A stretch of 64,000 bases of DNA from Halichoerus grypus (taxonomy: Eukaryota > Chordata > Mammalia > Carnivora > Phocidae): the NCBI RefSeq assembly GCF_964656455.1, contig NC_135726.1, forward strand, positions 8,752,001 to 8,816,000, given 5' to 3'. Positions 22,501 to 33,540 of this stretch are shown piece by piece (positions within the stretch are counted from its first letter, which is position 1; every line of letters starts with the position of its first letter). The notes under the pieces were generated by a model. That model saw only the letters and a program-made list of their open reading frames with translations. It searched no databases and had not been told where the DNA came from. The position numbers and the translations under genes are program-made.

Positions 22501-23665
22501 CATGAGCGAAACTGCAGCACAGTAACCAGGGTTCCAGATGGTAATAGGGGTGTCACCTGGAAAAAGAAATCCCCAGTGGAACCAAAGCAGCCAGAATTTT
22601 CATTTTAAGCTTTGTTTTTGTGTAGCAAATGTAGTTCAGTTTCTCCGCGTTAAAATCAAAAACCCCAACATAGAGGCTCAACACCAAGTCCTACTAGTAA
22701 TGAGCCATCAAACATGCCCCTTGCAGTCAGCATTAGCTTTGTAAAAAACCGTCCTAGAAGTAGCTCGGTAGCAATATGTGCACGTGAGATGCGGATCTGT
22801 AAATTCTCCTCTCCACCTGTTTCACGTCTTTTTAAAACACTTATTTTTCTGACCTGAGTGTTATCAATACTTCAGAAAACTCTGATCCTAAAAAATATTT
22901 TTAAAATCATAATTAGGCCACCTAGAGACCAGTAACACCTCTGTAAATTTCTTTCCAATCTTTTTTTTCTGTACGTGTATCTTAATACATGTTTTAGCAA
23001 TTTTTTCTATAATTAAAACCTTCAGATTTTCCTTACCTCATTTTCTACCTCATATTAAATCATGAGCATTTCTCTCCTTTTTCATCTTAAGGTATATCTG
23101 CACTTTGAAATGTCCTTTCATGGATTTTATCTTAAGGAGACAATCAGTGGCATCTTTATGGGAATAGCTGCATATATGACTAAAGACAAATATTTACAAA
23201 GGGCCAACAGGGTGGTAGGTGACAAAAAAATAATAATAATAAATTAAAAAAAAAGTGCAGGTGGCATCTCACCCTGCCCCGAGGCTCACTGGGGGGACGG
23301 ATCCTTTTGAACTGGATCCTGCTCTCTCGCAATCACGCATCTGAATTCATTGCTGAGGAGGGAAGCTGAGAGAATGCTAAAGAGGGTCTGCACAAGGGGA
23401 CTGGCAGATACTGCAGCCTGGCTGCCACCACGCGTTAATTAGCTGTTTCTCGTTATGGAGGGGAGAAACCACACTAGAAAAGAAATGTGAGTCCTCTTGC
23501 TTTTCTCGAATGGAGAGCCTGTCCTTTTCACTGCAGCTGGTATTCCTGTTGGCGCAGCCAGCCACCCAGAGGGCAGGCAGAAGCCAGGCAGAATCCTGAT
23601 CTCTGGCAGAGGGACCTTGAGGATAAAATGACCTCGGGGAGAAAATGTCCTAGGTGACCTTGAAG
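22501..23665. other. Mostly unique sequence, possible L1 scrap
   Basis: Bases about 22950-23100 ('catgagcatttctctccttt') resemble old antisense L1 3' sequence. An A-rich (AAT)n run lies at about 23223-23255. No gene is supported. Confidence 0.4.
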
Positions 23666-23720
23666 GGGATAAAGCAACTGACCGGGATAAAGCAACTGAC
23701 CAGGATAAAGCAGCCTGACC
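23666..23720 (+). repeat. Three-unit 18-bp minisatellite
   Basis: 'gggataaagcaactgacc' occurs at 23666-23683 and, exactly, at 23684-23701. A third, diverged 19-base unit follows at 23702-23720. A frame of 169 codons on the minus strand (23439-23948) crosses it and repeats in register, which lowers its credibility as a gene. Confidence 0.9.
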
Positions 23721-24000
23721 AGAAATGCAAACCTGACCAGTATGCAACCTCTCCAAGCACATTTTTACTGTCCTGGGATGGTGGGGTCTGTTTAATAAGC
23801 TTTCATTAGAAAGTGAGGCAGCAAGAAACTGGGAGGATTTGGCAAGGTGTCCATCCTGCCTCAGCTGCTGGGGGTGGGGGGGCCGCAGGGCAAGGTTTCT
23901 ACTGCTGGGACCTCGTAAACACACAGACTTGAACTTGGTTTCTGCCACCGACTAGCAGTGTGATGTTGGGCAGGTGACAACTGTGGGGTCCCTGTCTCCT
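23721..24000 (+). mobile_element. Unique sequence ending in a MIR fragment (sense)
   Basis: Bases about 23915-24000 ('gacttgaacttggtttctgc', then 'actagcagtgtgatgttggg') are the first half of a sense MIR. The bases before it are unrecognised. Confidence 0.6.
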
Positions 24001-24154
24001 ATGCCAACCCCTATTCCACAGGCTTGTGAGGCCTTACCTACAGAACCCCCAGTCCACTACCCGAATGCAGTGCCTACAGTGAGGACCAGCCCCTCTCCAG
24101 TCACCTGGCCCTGGAAAGGTTGGTCCTTTCCCTCCGCACTAGACTTGCAAATCA

Positions 24155-24252
24155 TAATGTAGAGAATTAGTGAAATCACTATGCTGTACACCTGCAACTA
24201 ACATACCATTGTTTCTCAACTATACAACAACAACAACAACAACAACAACAAC
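24155..24252 (+). mobile_element. L1 3' terminal fragment with (AAC)n tail (sense)
   Basis: 'actatgctgtacacctgcaa' and 'cataccattgtttctcaact' match the far 3' end of an old mammalian L1. The tail has become an (AAC)n microsatellite at about 24224-24252, which also creates the poly-leucine frame on the minus strand. Confidence 0.8.
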
Positions 24253-26169
24253 CAGTCTGGTGTCACCCATGCCCCGGCGCTTGCCAGGCAAGGAAGAGTA
24301 GGGAAAGGAATACCCCCTAGGGCTGAGGACAGAACCAGACAAAGAGCTGGAAATTCCAGAGCAGAGATTACTGGTGCTTTTCTGACTGTCCTGACTTTCC
24401 AGGCAGCCCTGTGTGCCCCTCTGCTCCTTGAGGGATGTAATAAACTGGACATCACTGATGTAAAACCCGGGGCCCTGCCCTGGGTCTAAAAGGGGAGCCC
24501 TGCATTTTCAACAGTGTGCAGAAAAGCGGTGACAGCGGGTACAGCCACCACATGAGCCATGAGGCACAAGTCTCCATGCGCATATTCCCGTTGTGTGGCT
24601 GAATGGAGCCAAGATGACGAATCGAGAAAAGGTGATTTCAAAACCACTCAATGCCCACGTGAAACAATTCCTTTGGCACCTCCATTGAACCTGGAACCTC
24701 TCTTCTGGTGTCTAAAATCACCTGACACTAATATCTTCAAGGTCATCTCTTCTGAGATGGGATAAACTCATAGCCCAGGGCAGACTGGCAGCATTCACAT
24801 CCAGTCTTTTTAATCCTCCACCCGCTGCAGACATTGCTAATCAATCCCAGCACTCTTTCAGTCAACTGTACATATAGTCTCACGATTCTTCCCAGAACAG
24901 AGCCCTAGGTGGCCACTGCCAATACAATGGAGGTGGTAAGCTGCTCATAGAGGGGGAGATCAAGGTGTATCATTTGTCTGTTTTTCCCCATTAAGCCGAA
25001 GTCTCCAATAATTCAGACAGGGAGGCCGTGACTCTGGTACTTCCACAGTCACTGCTCCGAGCAAACTGCACCAAAGCAAGGCTGGTCAAAAGCCTAGCAC
25101 GTCATTAATAATGCAGAAAACCTAGACATTTATACGGAGATCAATTGGCAATAATTCTGTGGGACAAGACTGGGACTTAAATTGCAAAGTTGAATATGAA
25201 GGGCATTGTCTCATTAATGCAGGAAGACTGATGATTTTGGATTTTTCAGCAAAAAGAGGTGCCATCTGATGGGCACTGTCTGGTGGGAGTCTGGGTCAAG
25301 AGTGAGCTCCGTGATGTGCTTGTCAAGGGGGGTCGGGGGGCAGCTGCAGGGGATGTGGTGTTTGAGAGACCACTGGAGGAGGGAGAACCTTGAGCCAAGG
25401 AAATGCCCAATTTCTAAATCCAGGGAATCTTAGGAAGAGTGAAGGACAGCCCGGGAGCTGGCAAAGGGAAACTGGAAAGTGGGAAGACAGGAAAAAAGAA
25501 TGGAGCGGTCTCAACAGCGAGAAGGAGCCCTTCGTGACCGTGGGGCATGCGCTAAGCAACCACAGGAGAAGAGAGATTCTTACCCACGTACTTCTCCAAG
25601 CAAAAAGCTAAGGGACACTGGTGGGAATGTATGCATGACCTTCGGGCTCCTGGGACAGTCCCAGGAGACTTCTTTAAGAAGCTGTGACCTCTTGCTCCCA
25701 GATACTCCTTCCCTCCCAAGCATAAGATATTTAAGGAACAGCCTGGTGCATATCCTCCACTTATGGATGAATCACAAACCAAGAGACCTGTCCCCACTCC
25801 CGCTCTTTAGCTTGGCTCTCTTGGCCACCTTCTGATAGGGTCAGCCTTTTGATTCTAGCTATACACTCTAGACAGTCTGGAATTCTCCTGGATCTCCCCA
25901 CTACTAGAAACCAAAGGAAGGGCTAAGAAGAAACTGGGATTTTAGCTGTATAGCCAGGGCCCATGATTCTAGAAAAGTAAACTGGTTTTGCTTTTGAAGA
26001 CATACTGTGCCCCTAGTCAGATTACTTAGGGCACGTGCAAAAATGGAATGAGGTTGGGATGAGAGGATTATAGGGTGTTCTTTTTTTTTAAGTTTATTTG
26101 TTTGTTTTATTTTTCTGAATATTAGGGTAAATGTTTAATTCACCAAATGTTGGCTAGTTACAATAATCA
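24253..26169. other. Unique non-coding sequence, about 1.9 kb
   Basis: No repeat is recognised. Bases about 25080-25260 are AT-rich with two related words ('cattaataatgcag' near 25103 and 'cattaatgcagg' near 25212) and may be a conserved element. Frames of up to about 118 codons overlap on both strands without recognisable domains. Confidence 0.45.
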
Positions 26170-26328
26170 GGTCTGCACGGGCTGGGGGTAATGGGGTATG
26201 GACCTGAATGGAATGCCTTTTATTATGCACTCTTGACATTTTTTATATTAATCTTTTTTCTCTCCCATCTATAATATTTCCCACACACCACACTAAAGGG
26301 ATATTTTCAGCATTAATTCTCCTAAAAA
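26170..26328 (+). repeat. Left arm of a 159-bp near-perfect inverted repeat
   Basis: The arm begins 'ggtctgcacgggctgggggt' and ends 'cattaattctcctaaaaa'. It is the reverse complement of 27106-27264 with only two differences by eye (a CpG at 26177-26179 is TpG in the other copy, and one T/C near 26277). No known transposon sequence or terminal structure is recognised in the arm. See the matching right arm. Confidence 0.97.
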
Positions 26329-27105
26329 TACAATGAACCACTGATGAGTTATAGGTGATTTTCCTTCTGATTATATTCTTGTCTTTTCTATCTCTCAATA
26401 AGCCCACTAGCGGCCTATTTACAAAGTATATTTAATGCTATAGTTCCATTCTCTTTTATCTTTAAAATAATAATTTAAAAGACCATGCCTAGCCTAATAG
26501 ACTGCCCAGGAAAATGGGAGGTATGTTTAGTGATACAATGAATAATTCCTTCACGTAATTTATGGCATTCCAGGAAGCAACTGCTGTGAGTACTGCAGGT
26601 ATGCTCTGATAGAGAAGCATTTTTGTTTTTAAATAATTAAGTGTCTCTCTCTTTTTTTTTTTTTTTAAAGAAAATGACACAAAATCATTCAATACGCTTG
26701 ATATTGAAAAGATAAACGCCTTTGGGAGAATCCAGGAAAGGATAATCATGCCACACCAGAATAAATATCTGGGAATGAAGCCCTGGGCATTGGGGAAGCC
26801 AGTCTTACGATCATTGGGTGAAGTCAGGGGCCGGGATATTAAAGAGAGCAGCATGTCTGAACAGAGCCCAGAGAACATGCCGCTGCTCAAGACAAAGGAG
26901 GGCGGCAGTGCGCACCTCGGAGAAAATGGCTTTTGCATTCTGACAGTTTGCATACAATTTCATTATTTACGTAATCCTATCAAAACATATAGAATGCCCA
27001 AATGGATGTCAGAAAAATTATTGTCATTACTAATAATGGTGCTTTTCATTTATATAGAGTGCCTTTTTCTGAGACAGTGAAATATTTTTACATTGGGCAT
27101 GAGGC
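26329..27105. other. 777-bp spacer between inverted-repeat arms
   Basis: Unique AT-rich sequence. It has a poly-T stretch near 26651-26667, CpG-bearing text at 26815-26925, two TTTGCAT words near 26934 and 26949, and the palindrome TTACGTAA at 26967-26974, the core of PAR-bZIP/NFIL3 sites. The right edge ('gcttttcatttatatagagt') resembles a common ancient repeat start. A minus-strand frame of 154 codons (26489-26953) has a lysine run encoded by the poly-T and no known domain. Confidence 0.7.
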
Positions 27106-27264
27106 TTTTTAGGAGAATTAATGCTGAAAATATCCCTTTAGTGTGGTGTGTGGGAAGTATTATAGATGGGAGAGAAAAAAGATTAATATAAAAAATGTCA
27201 AGAGTGCATAATAAAAGGCATTCCATTCAGGTCCATACCCCATTACCCCCAGCCCATGCAGACC
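27106..27264 (-). repeat. Right arm of a 159-bp near-perfect inverted repeat
   Basis: It begins 'tttttaggagaattaatgct' and ends 'agcccatgcagacc'. Aligned as reverse complement to 26170-26328 it has no gaps and two mismatches, about 98.7% identity. Homology stops abruptly at both ends. The left arm keeps a CpG where this arm shows CA on the plus strand, consistent with methyl-CpG decay here after duplication. Confidence 0.97.
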
Positions 27265-27464
27265 ACCTGGGCTTGGCCACAGTTACGAGGTGGCAGCTGG
27301 CTCTTCCTACCTTGTCTGCCTTTGGCAAGACTGAATCAGAGGTCCCCAAATAGCCCCTGGGCCAGGCCTGTCAATGCCGCCAAGTTCCCGTGTCCCCGTG
27401 ACCCGGGCCAGCCACACCTGCCTGATGGTGGAACAGAGTCCTCAATTTCAAGGTTCTGGTTTAA
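27265..27464. other. Unique GC-rich non-coding sequence
   Basis: No gene or repeat is recognised between the inverted repeat and the L1. Confidence 0.5.
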
Positions 27465-27838
27465 AAGGTAAAAATCTACAACATGGATGAACCCTGAGGA
27501 CGTTACGCTCAGTAAAATAAGCCAGTCACAAAAGGTCAAATATTTTATGATTCTGCTTATATGCGGTACCTAGAGTAGTCAAATTCATGGCGACAGAAAG
27601 TAGACGGGCCATTGGCAGGGGCTGGGGGGAGGGAGACACGAGGACTTCGTGTTTATAATGGACGTAGACTTCCAGTTGGGGAAGATGAAGCGCTCTGTTG
27701 CAGAGACGAAGGGGGTGATGGGGCACACCGATGTGAATGTACTTTACGTCACTGCCACAGACACTTAGAGACGTTAAGATGGTAAGTTTTGTCTGTAGAT
27801 TTCATCACAATTAAAACAAAGACAAAAAAAAAAAAAAA
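27465..27838 (+). mobile_element. Old L1 (L1M-type) 3' end with poly-A (sense)
   Basis: 'acaacatggatgaaccctga', 'gtaaaataagccagtcacaa', 'tgattctgcttatatgcggt' and 'gtgaatgtactttacgtcac' follow L1M 3' order. It ends in a 17-base A-rich tail at about 27822-27838. The copy is 5'-truncated. Confidence 0.9.
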
Positions 27839-30546
27839 GAGGTCAAACTCATTTCTGTCCAGATAAATGGGGTCTAGGACTCAAATCCATAGGGTGTTTG
27901 TAGCTTCTATTTCTCTCTGGACTGGTAACAGTGGATTTATCTCAATCTTTGAGATTCACTGGGATATGGAATTCCAAGGAAATTAGAAGAATCACTTTCT
28001 CCAGCCCACTTGGATACATCGAATGCCTTTAATTTTGTGGACAAACTCAGAAGGTCCAAAGCAAAAGAAGGCCCCTAGAGGCTTTGAAAGACTGTAAGAG
28101 AACAGCATTGTCAGGATGGAGACAGCCATACAGGGTGCTGGTGTCCCCCAGGGAGCCACCCACAACGCATAACCCCACGTGTGGGCCTTCCGGAGATGGC
28201 AAATCGAGCTGAGAAGCTCCTGCAAGCCAAGATGCCCCCTGAAGAGAGGACGAAATCTACTGCCTAACTTGAGAGCTGCCCTTCACAATTTAAAGAAACC
28301 CTAGTGCTGATAAACCTTCCTGCTGGATTCTTCAGAATATCAGGGTCTGCACTGAAATCTAGCTGGCATGGTGTCTGTTAACGACACAAATGTCCAGGCA
28401 GCAAAAGGTACTGGAGCAAGCATCTCCTGGCCCAAAGCGTAAGGACCCCAATGCGCGATCCTTCCAAGCCATCCACGCGTTTGTAGCAGGACAGGTGTTC
28501 AGTCTTCAGAGGAGGAAAACCTAAAAGCTGATGGGTAGAGCCAGCTGTCCTCAGTGAGCTGCTGGGACCCGCTGCACGGGGTCATGCTCTGCCCTGAGTC
28601 ACAGCCCTTGTGGCAGAGTTTGTGTGAGGACCTGAAGCCATCGCAGCTAATGGGATTTGCCCATGAACATCAAAAGGCCGGCTGGTGAACGCTTTGGGGG
28701 AGAAACGACATGAAAAGTATCTGAAGTGCTGGGTCATCTTGGGGACGGTTTAGAGATACGCAAGAACTACATCTGTCAGCTTGCTTTGCAGAAGGTCTGG
28801 GCCTGCACCGGAGGAGAGAGACCACGAGGAAGAAGTAATAAAGTCATCATTAGAAAAAGAAAAAGGAGAACCATAAAGGTTTTCCTAAGTCATACAAAGT
28901 CATTCCAGGGGCCTGGCAGACATGTGCTTCTAAGCAATGGCTATAATAACAGAAGATTAGACTTCATTACTTATTCATAAAGTTTTGGTTAACACTAAGC
29001 TCCATTTGTAACAGTTTACTTTTATAAATAGCATCTTTTGGGCAGATGCTAGTTTTCGGTCATATAACACGACAAACAATTGTCTTGTTGGATTATGGGG
29101 CAGACTCCTGCTTATCCTGGTTCTTAGCATTTGCTTACCCACCACTGGGATTACAAAGAAGTTGTAAAACATTCAAGTTCTTGGCCCAACGACACCACTA
29201 AAATGACTGTGTGCATTTATACTTCATTTTGGACTTCCTGTTTGGTTTAAAGCACTCCTGAAATCTGAGGATAGCAAACAATGTTTGATGAATCTACAAT
29301 CCTTACACTAAAGAGAGAGTCAAAAGACCAGTAAATCCACAGCGGAATTAATAATTGAGATTCCTGGAAGCGCTAAACGGAAATACTAAATATGCAAAAT
29401 CTTGTTGAAAAGCATAATTAAGTCCATCAATGCCTACAGTTTAAAGGACAAGCGATGTCTCACTAATGTTAGAAATATCAATTTCATATAAAAATATATT
29501 GCCCTAACAAGTGGGAAAACAGCTACCAACAAAGGAACACGGTTTTTCTTGACTTTGCTTTAACCTAAGTTTACATAGTACCCTGTTCCATTTTCAACGT
29601 CCTTCACTTCCCCAAGATTCCCAAAGCAGTCCGACTTCAGATGCGTTATAGCTAAATAAAGTTACTCATCCGGACCCTGTAAGAGTTCATGGCTGTTTCG
29701 ACAACGGTGCCACTGGCCACTCTGGGTTGCCTGTGTTGTACTGAGGAAATTAAGAGGGCATTTGGACCCGATGCCTTTTTCTCAGGGGCTAATGTGCTTC
29801 TTTTTTTTCCATCTCACAGCTGAGGATGTGAGAAATATCCAGTTCTCGCAGGAAAAGTCAAAGATGTGGAACGGAGCTGGGCCAGCTGTGATGGGGTGGG
29901 GCAGAGTTCTCCAGCGCATCTGTGCCCAGAGCCCCAGCCCGGGGCCTCCACATGTGGGCTCCATTCTTCTTAGACCAAATCTGTTTATCTTACTGCCATC
30001 CTGAGATACCTTGGCTGGCTTATCTGTCCAGCTGAATCCTTTAAAATATGCTTCCAGGCTAATCAATCCCTTGGCAGGTCATCCTCAAATATAACTTTTA
30101 TTGCGCCTGTTTTTCGAGGACATGGTGAATGTTCTTCATATCGTAAGGTTCAAACACATGGGCATATTTGCTCCGTATGGTCACCTCCCTCACTTCCCTG
30201 CTGGAGGCTATAAACTTACATGGGGGCATTTTCCCCAGCAGCTTAGGAAACTGTGACGTGATCTCTCACACGTTCTCACAGTACGTACGTACGATGGTTT
30301 TAAGATCGGAAAACCATTTGCCTGCATCCATGCAAAAAGGGAATGTAATTAGCCAGATAACATAAGAAAGAATCAAATTGTGAACCTAATCTTGGGGAAA
30401 AGAAGTTGAGAATGTGGATTTATTCAGTTTGTTTTCCATTAGGGGCATATGCGTAATGTCAGAGGAAACACATAATGAAGCACATTAAAAAAAAAAAAAA
30501 ATCCCGTTAATTCAGTACAAAAATATCAGAAAAAAATCGGTGAGCT
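27839..30546. other. Unique non-coding sequence, about 2.7 kb
   Basis: No interspersed repeat is recognised. It has an AT-rich middle (about 28960-29580), a GTACGTACGTAC word at about 30281-30293, and an A-run at about 30486-30501. Frames do not exceed about 94 codons. Confidence 0.45.
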
Positions 30547-30640
30547 GAGGAGGGAGGGCCAGAGAGAGGAAGGAAGAAAGGAAGAAAGGAACAATGGAGT
30601 GAGGGAGAGAGGAAGAGAAGCTGGGAAGGCAGAAGGAACT
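30547..30640. repeat. Purine-rich (GGAA)n tract
   Basis: Nearly all A and G, with 'ggaaggaagaaaggaagaaa' at its centre. Confidence 0.85.
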
Positions 30641-30719
30641 GGTAGTAGATTGTCAGCCTACATTCTGGACTTTTTCATTAGCTCTTCAGGACAGGAGTAA
30701 TAGGAGTTCATCGGTGGGC

Positions 30720-30830
30720 TAAGCAAACACCACGGACAAACACTTTCTATTTGCCAGACACTGTGACAAGTATCGAGGACACAAAGGAGAGCCAAGTGAA
30801 CTTCCTACCTTTACTCCAACACTGAGATGC
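30720..30830 (-). mobile_element. L2 fragment (antisense)
   Basis: 'tctatttgccagacactgtg' and 'tatcgaggacacaaaggaga' match the antisense L2 3' end (TGTGCCAGGCACTGTG then GGGGATACA in consensus). Confidence 0.65.
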
Positions 30831-31397
30831 TACCTTGTCCTAACTCTAAGACATTCAGTGTCTTATGTGTCTTACCCCCATCATATGTTCTGGGGTCTTT
30901 AGAAGATAACAGACAACCACAGCACCATTTGGAGAAATACTGCCTCTTCCGCCATCAGGGCATGAATCATGACTTATCTTTGGCGAAGCAATGAGAACAT
31001 AAATACCTTCCCGGTGGTATTCTTTTTGAAAGCCTGGCTTGAAGCAATGATCAAATCCACATGATTCAAAAGGAAAGGATGTGCAGATTGCAATAAATTA
31101 GGCCACAGGTCCCTATGACAGACAGCTGCCGAATGGAACTGAATGTTCTCCAGGATGGGGGATCGGGTTTTCCAAAATGATAAACAGACAGCAATTATCT
31201 GTCTTTGCTCAGTGGAAGGCTCTTCCTAGCATCAATAGACTAGGTGTAAAATGGGAAGGAGGGAGGTCTCCAAAATGGGCTTGCTTCTTGCCACTCACTT
31301 AATGCAAAGAGAGAAACAATTATAATACTATGGAGAAAGCTGGGATTTTTCACTTTGCATAGAAGTCATACTAAATACCACCACCATATTTATTACC
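30831..31397. other. Unique non-coding sequence
   Basis: No gene or repeat is recognised. Confidence 0.5.
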
Positions 31398-31965
31398 ATG
31401 ACCCATATTTATTCACTCAGTGGTCATCAAACATTAATTGAGAGCCTACTCTGTGCCCAGGTTGTACTCCTCCTGGAGGTAGGATGGTGTGTGAAAGCAT
31501 GTACCATTCTTTCTAGATGGAGACTGCTGTCTGACGCAGAAGATGGATATTGATCAAGGATCGCATGAACAAGTGTATAACTGCAAATGAGAATAAATGG
31601 TAGAAGTGAAAGGAACACGGTTATAAGAGAGCCCACAGCAACGGAAGCTGCCCTGGCCAGGTGAGTCTGGGAGGGCATCTCAGAAGACATAACATTCTGG
31701 TTGAGATCTGAAGGATCAGTAGGATGGGTGAGGGGAAAGACTGTCCCAGGCAAGGGATGTGCAAAGGCCCTGTGGTAGGTAGGAATTGATGAATGGCAGG
31801 TAATTAAAGCACAGAAAAGGAAAAGGGCTGAAAAGAAAGATTTGGATTACTATCTTAAAGGGAATGCGAAAATGTAAAGAGGGTTGGATGGTTAACAAGA
31901 TCAGGTTGGTGTTTTGAAAAGGGCAACAAGGTAGATGAGGGTAAGAGGGTCACCAGAATGGATGT
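31398..31965 (-). mobile_element. L2 LINE, long antisense copy
   Basis: It runs from 'tttattcactcagtggtcat' and 'cattaattgagagcctactc' through 'gatgtgcaaaggccctgtgg' to 'acaagatcaggttggtgttt', following antisense L2 order over about 570 bases. Minus-strand frames inside it are not intact LINE proteins. Confidence 0.75.
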
Positions 31966-31979
31966 GGGGAAGGCCATTA

Positions 31980-32395
31980 GGGGTGTCTGATTTCCTGGGG
32001 CTGTGTGGTGGCTTAAAACAATAGATATGGATTCTCTCAGAGTCTGGAGGCCACGAGTCTAAAATCAAGGTGTGGGAAAGTTTGGTTCCCTCGGGAGGCT
32101 CTGAGGGAAAACCTGTTCCATTCCTCTCTCCTGGCTTCTAGCAATTAGCCCTCTGTGGCCTGTAGACACATCACTCCAGTTCCTGCCTCTGTCTTCGCAG
32201 GTCTTTCTCTGTTTCCTCCCCTTCTGTCTCTACAATGACATGTGTGATTGGATTTGGGACCCACTCAGTTAATGCAAGATGATCTCATTGTGATCCTTAG
32301 CTTAGTTACATCTAAAAAGACCCCTTTTCTAAACAAGGTCCCATCCACAGTTTTGAGTAGACATATCTTCTGGGAGCCACCACTCAGCCTGCTCT
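31980..32395 (-). mobile_element. MLT1-type MaLR LTR (antisense)
   Basis: 'gatttcctggggctgtgtgg', 'ggcttaaaacaatagatatg', 'gtctggaggccacgagtcta' and 'tacatctaaaaagacccctt' are in the reversed order of MLT1 LTRs. It lies between L2 pieces of opposite orientation. Confidence 0.85.
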
Positions 32396-32402
32396 AAGGC
32401 GC

Positions 32403-32745
32403 TACTTAGTTCAGGCCTTCACAGACAACTGGAAGACTTCCCAACTCATCTCCCTGTCCCCACAGCATGTGGCATCATCTTTGTGGGGAAAAAAAAATGC
32501 AATCATATCATTCCTCTGCTCAAAAAAAACCTCTGTGGCTCCTCATTGCCCCTCGGGAAGGGGAAGGAAGTGGAGAGACCCTCTCTCCTCCTTCGCCAGC
32601 AGGAAGACAAGATCCTCCCCGCCGTGGGCTCTGCTCTATTCACCTGCTAGCAATGCCCCTACAAGTCTACACAAGGCTGAGCTCATAACCACTCGGGGCC
32701 CTCGCCTTTCCTCCGGCTCTCCTCAGCTTCCCGTCATGCCTGTGT
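32403..32745 (+). mobile_element. L2 fragment (sense)
   Basis: 'gcaatcatatcattcctctg', 'tctgtggctcctcattgccc' and 'gccttttcctcc'-like text follow the L2 block that reads ATCATGTCACTCC then CAATGGCTTCCCATT. Plus-strand frames of 73 and 213 codons begin in it. Confidence 0.7.
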
Positions 32746-33179
32746 CTGTTCAAAAAGTGACTCGGTTCATCTTTAAAGATTTACTGCCAGGGGCATCTCC
32801 CTCAGGAAGACACAGGGCTAACAAAATGGGGGGTTTCACTGCCCTTGAAAACGGAGGCACTGCCTTGGGAAGTTCCCAGATGGAGGGTTCTGGGGCCTCA
32901 CCCCGATGGTGGCTTCATGTTCAATGGGCACGTGTGCTGCGCTCAGGGTCTTCCCATGCCTGGGGGGAGGGGGCTCAACAACCAGTTAGCTGCCAAGAGC
33001 ACAGGTATACAAACACATACACACATCCATACTTACTCAGTTTCCCCAGGACCTGCAGCCTGTCTGGAGGGGCCCTTTCAGCGTTTACGATTTGGGGGCA
33101 TTTCTCATGATTAGGAGGGCCAGCACTCACAGCCTCCCCCATGCATGCCCTCAAAAAAAAAAAAAAAAAACCACCAAAA
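32746..33179. other. Unique sequence with a poly-A run
   Basis: The rest of the longest frame in the window (32469-33110, 213 codons) falls here. It has no recognisable domain and starts inside L2, so it is not called as a gene. A 19-base A-run lies at about 33153-33171. Confidence 0.5.
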
Positions 33180-33540
33180 ACACAAAACTGAGATATAATT
33201 CACATGCCATAAAATTCATTCTTTTAAAGTGTACAATTCAGGAGTTTTTAACGTATTCATAAGGTTCTACAACCAACACCACTACCTCATTCCAGAACAT
33301 CTTCATCACTCCCAAAAGAAATCCCACATCCATTAGCAGTTGCTCCCTATCTCCCCCTTGCCCCAGCCCCTGGCAACCAGTAGTCGGCTTTCTGTTCATG
33401 GATTTGCCTACTCTGGACATTTCACACACACGGAATCATGTAACATATGGCCTTTTGCGTCTGGCTTATTTCATTCAGCGTAATGTTTTCGAGGTTCATC
33501 CGTGTTGTAGTGTGGATCAGCAACTCATTCCTTCTTATTG
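33180..33540 (-). mobile_element. Old L1 (L1M-type) 3' end (antisense)
   Basis: 'gagatataattcacatgcca', 'ttttaaagtgtacaattcag', 'cagcccctggcaaccagtag' and 'gtaatgttttcgaggttcat' then 'ccgtgttgtag' are the reverse complement of the L1M 3' end. It is the same region of L1 as 27465-27838 but in the opposite orientation. Confidence 0.9.

Noticed and set aside
23439..23948. 169-codon frame, minus strand
   Set aside because: It crosses the 18-bp minisatellite, whose unit length keeps the frame open by chance.
24224..24252. (CAA)n run with a poly-leucine frame as a signal peptide-like gene
   Set aside because: It is the tail of an L1 fragment turned into a microsatellite.
26489..26953. 154-codon frame, minus strand, inside the inverted-repeat spacer
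   Set aside because: Its lysine run comes from a poly-T stretch, and the translation has no recognisable domain. Interesting by position only.
32469..33110. Longest open frame, 213 codons, plus strand
   Set aside because: It starts within an L2 fragment, has an overlapping second frame on the same strand, no recognisable domain, and no splice or promoter context.
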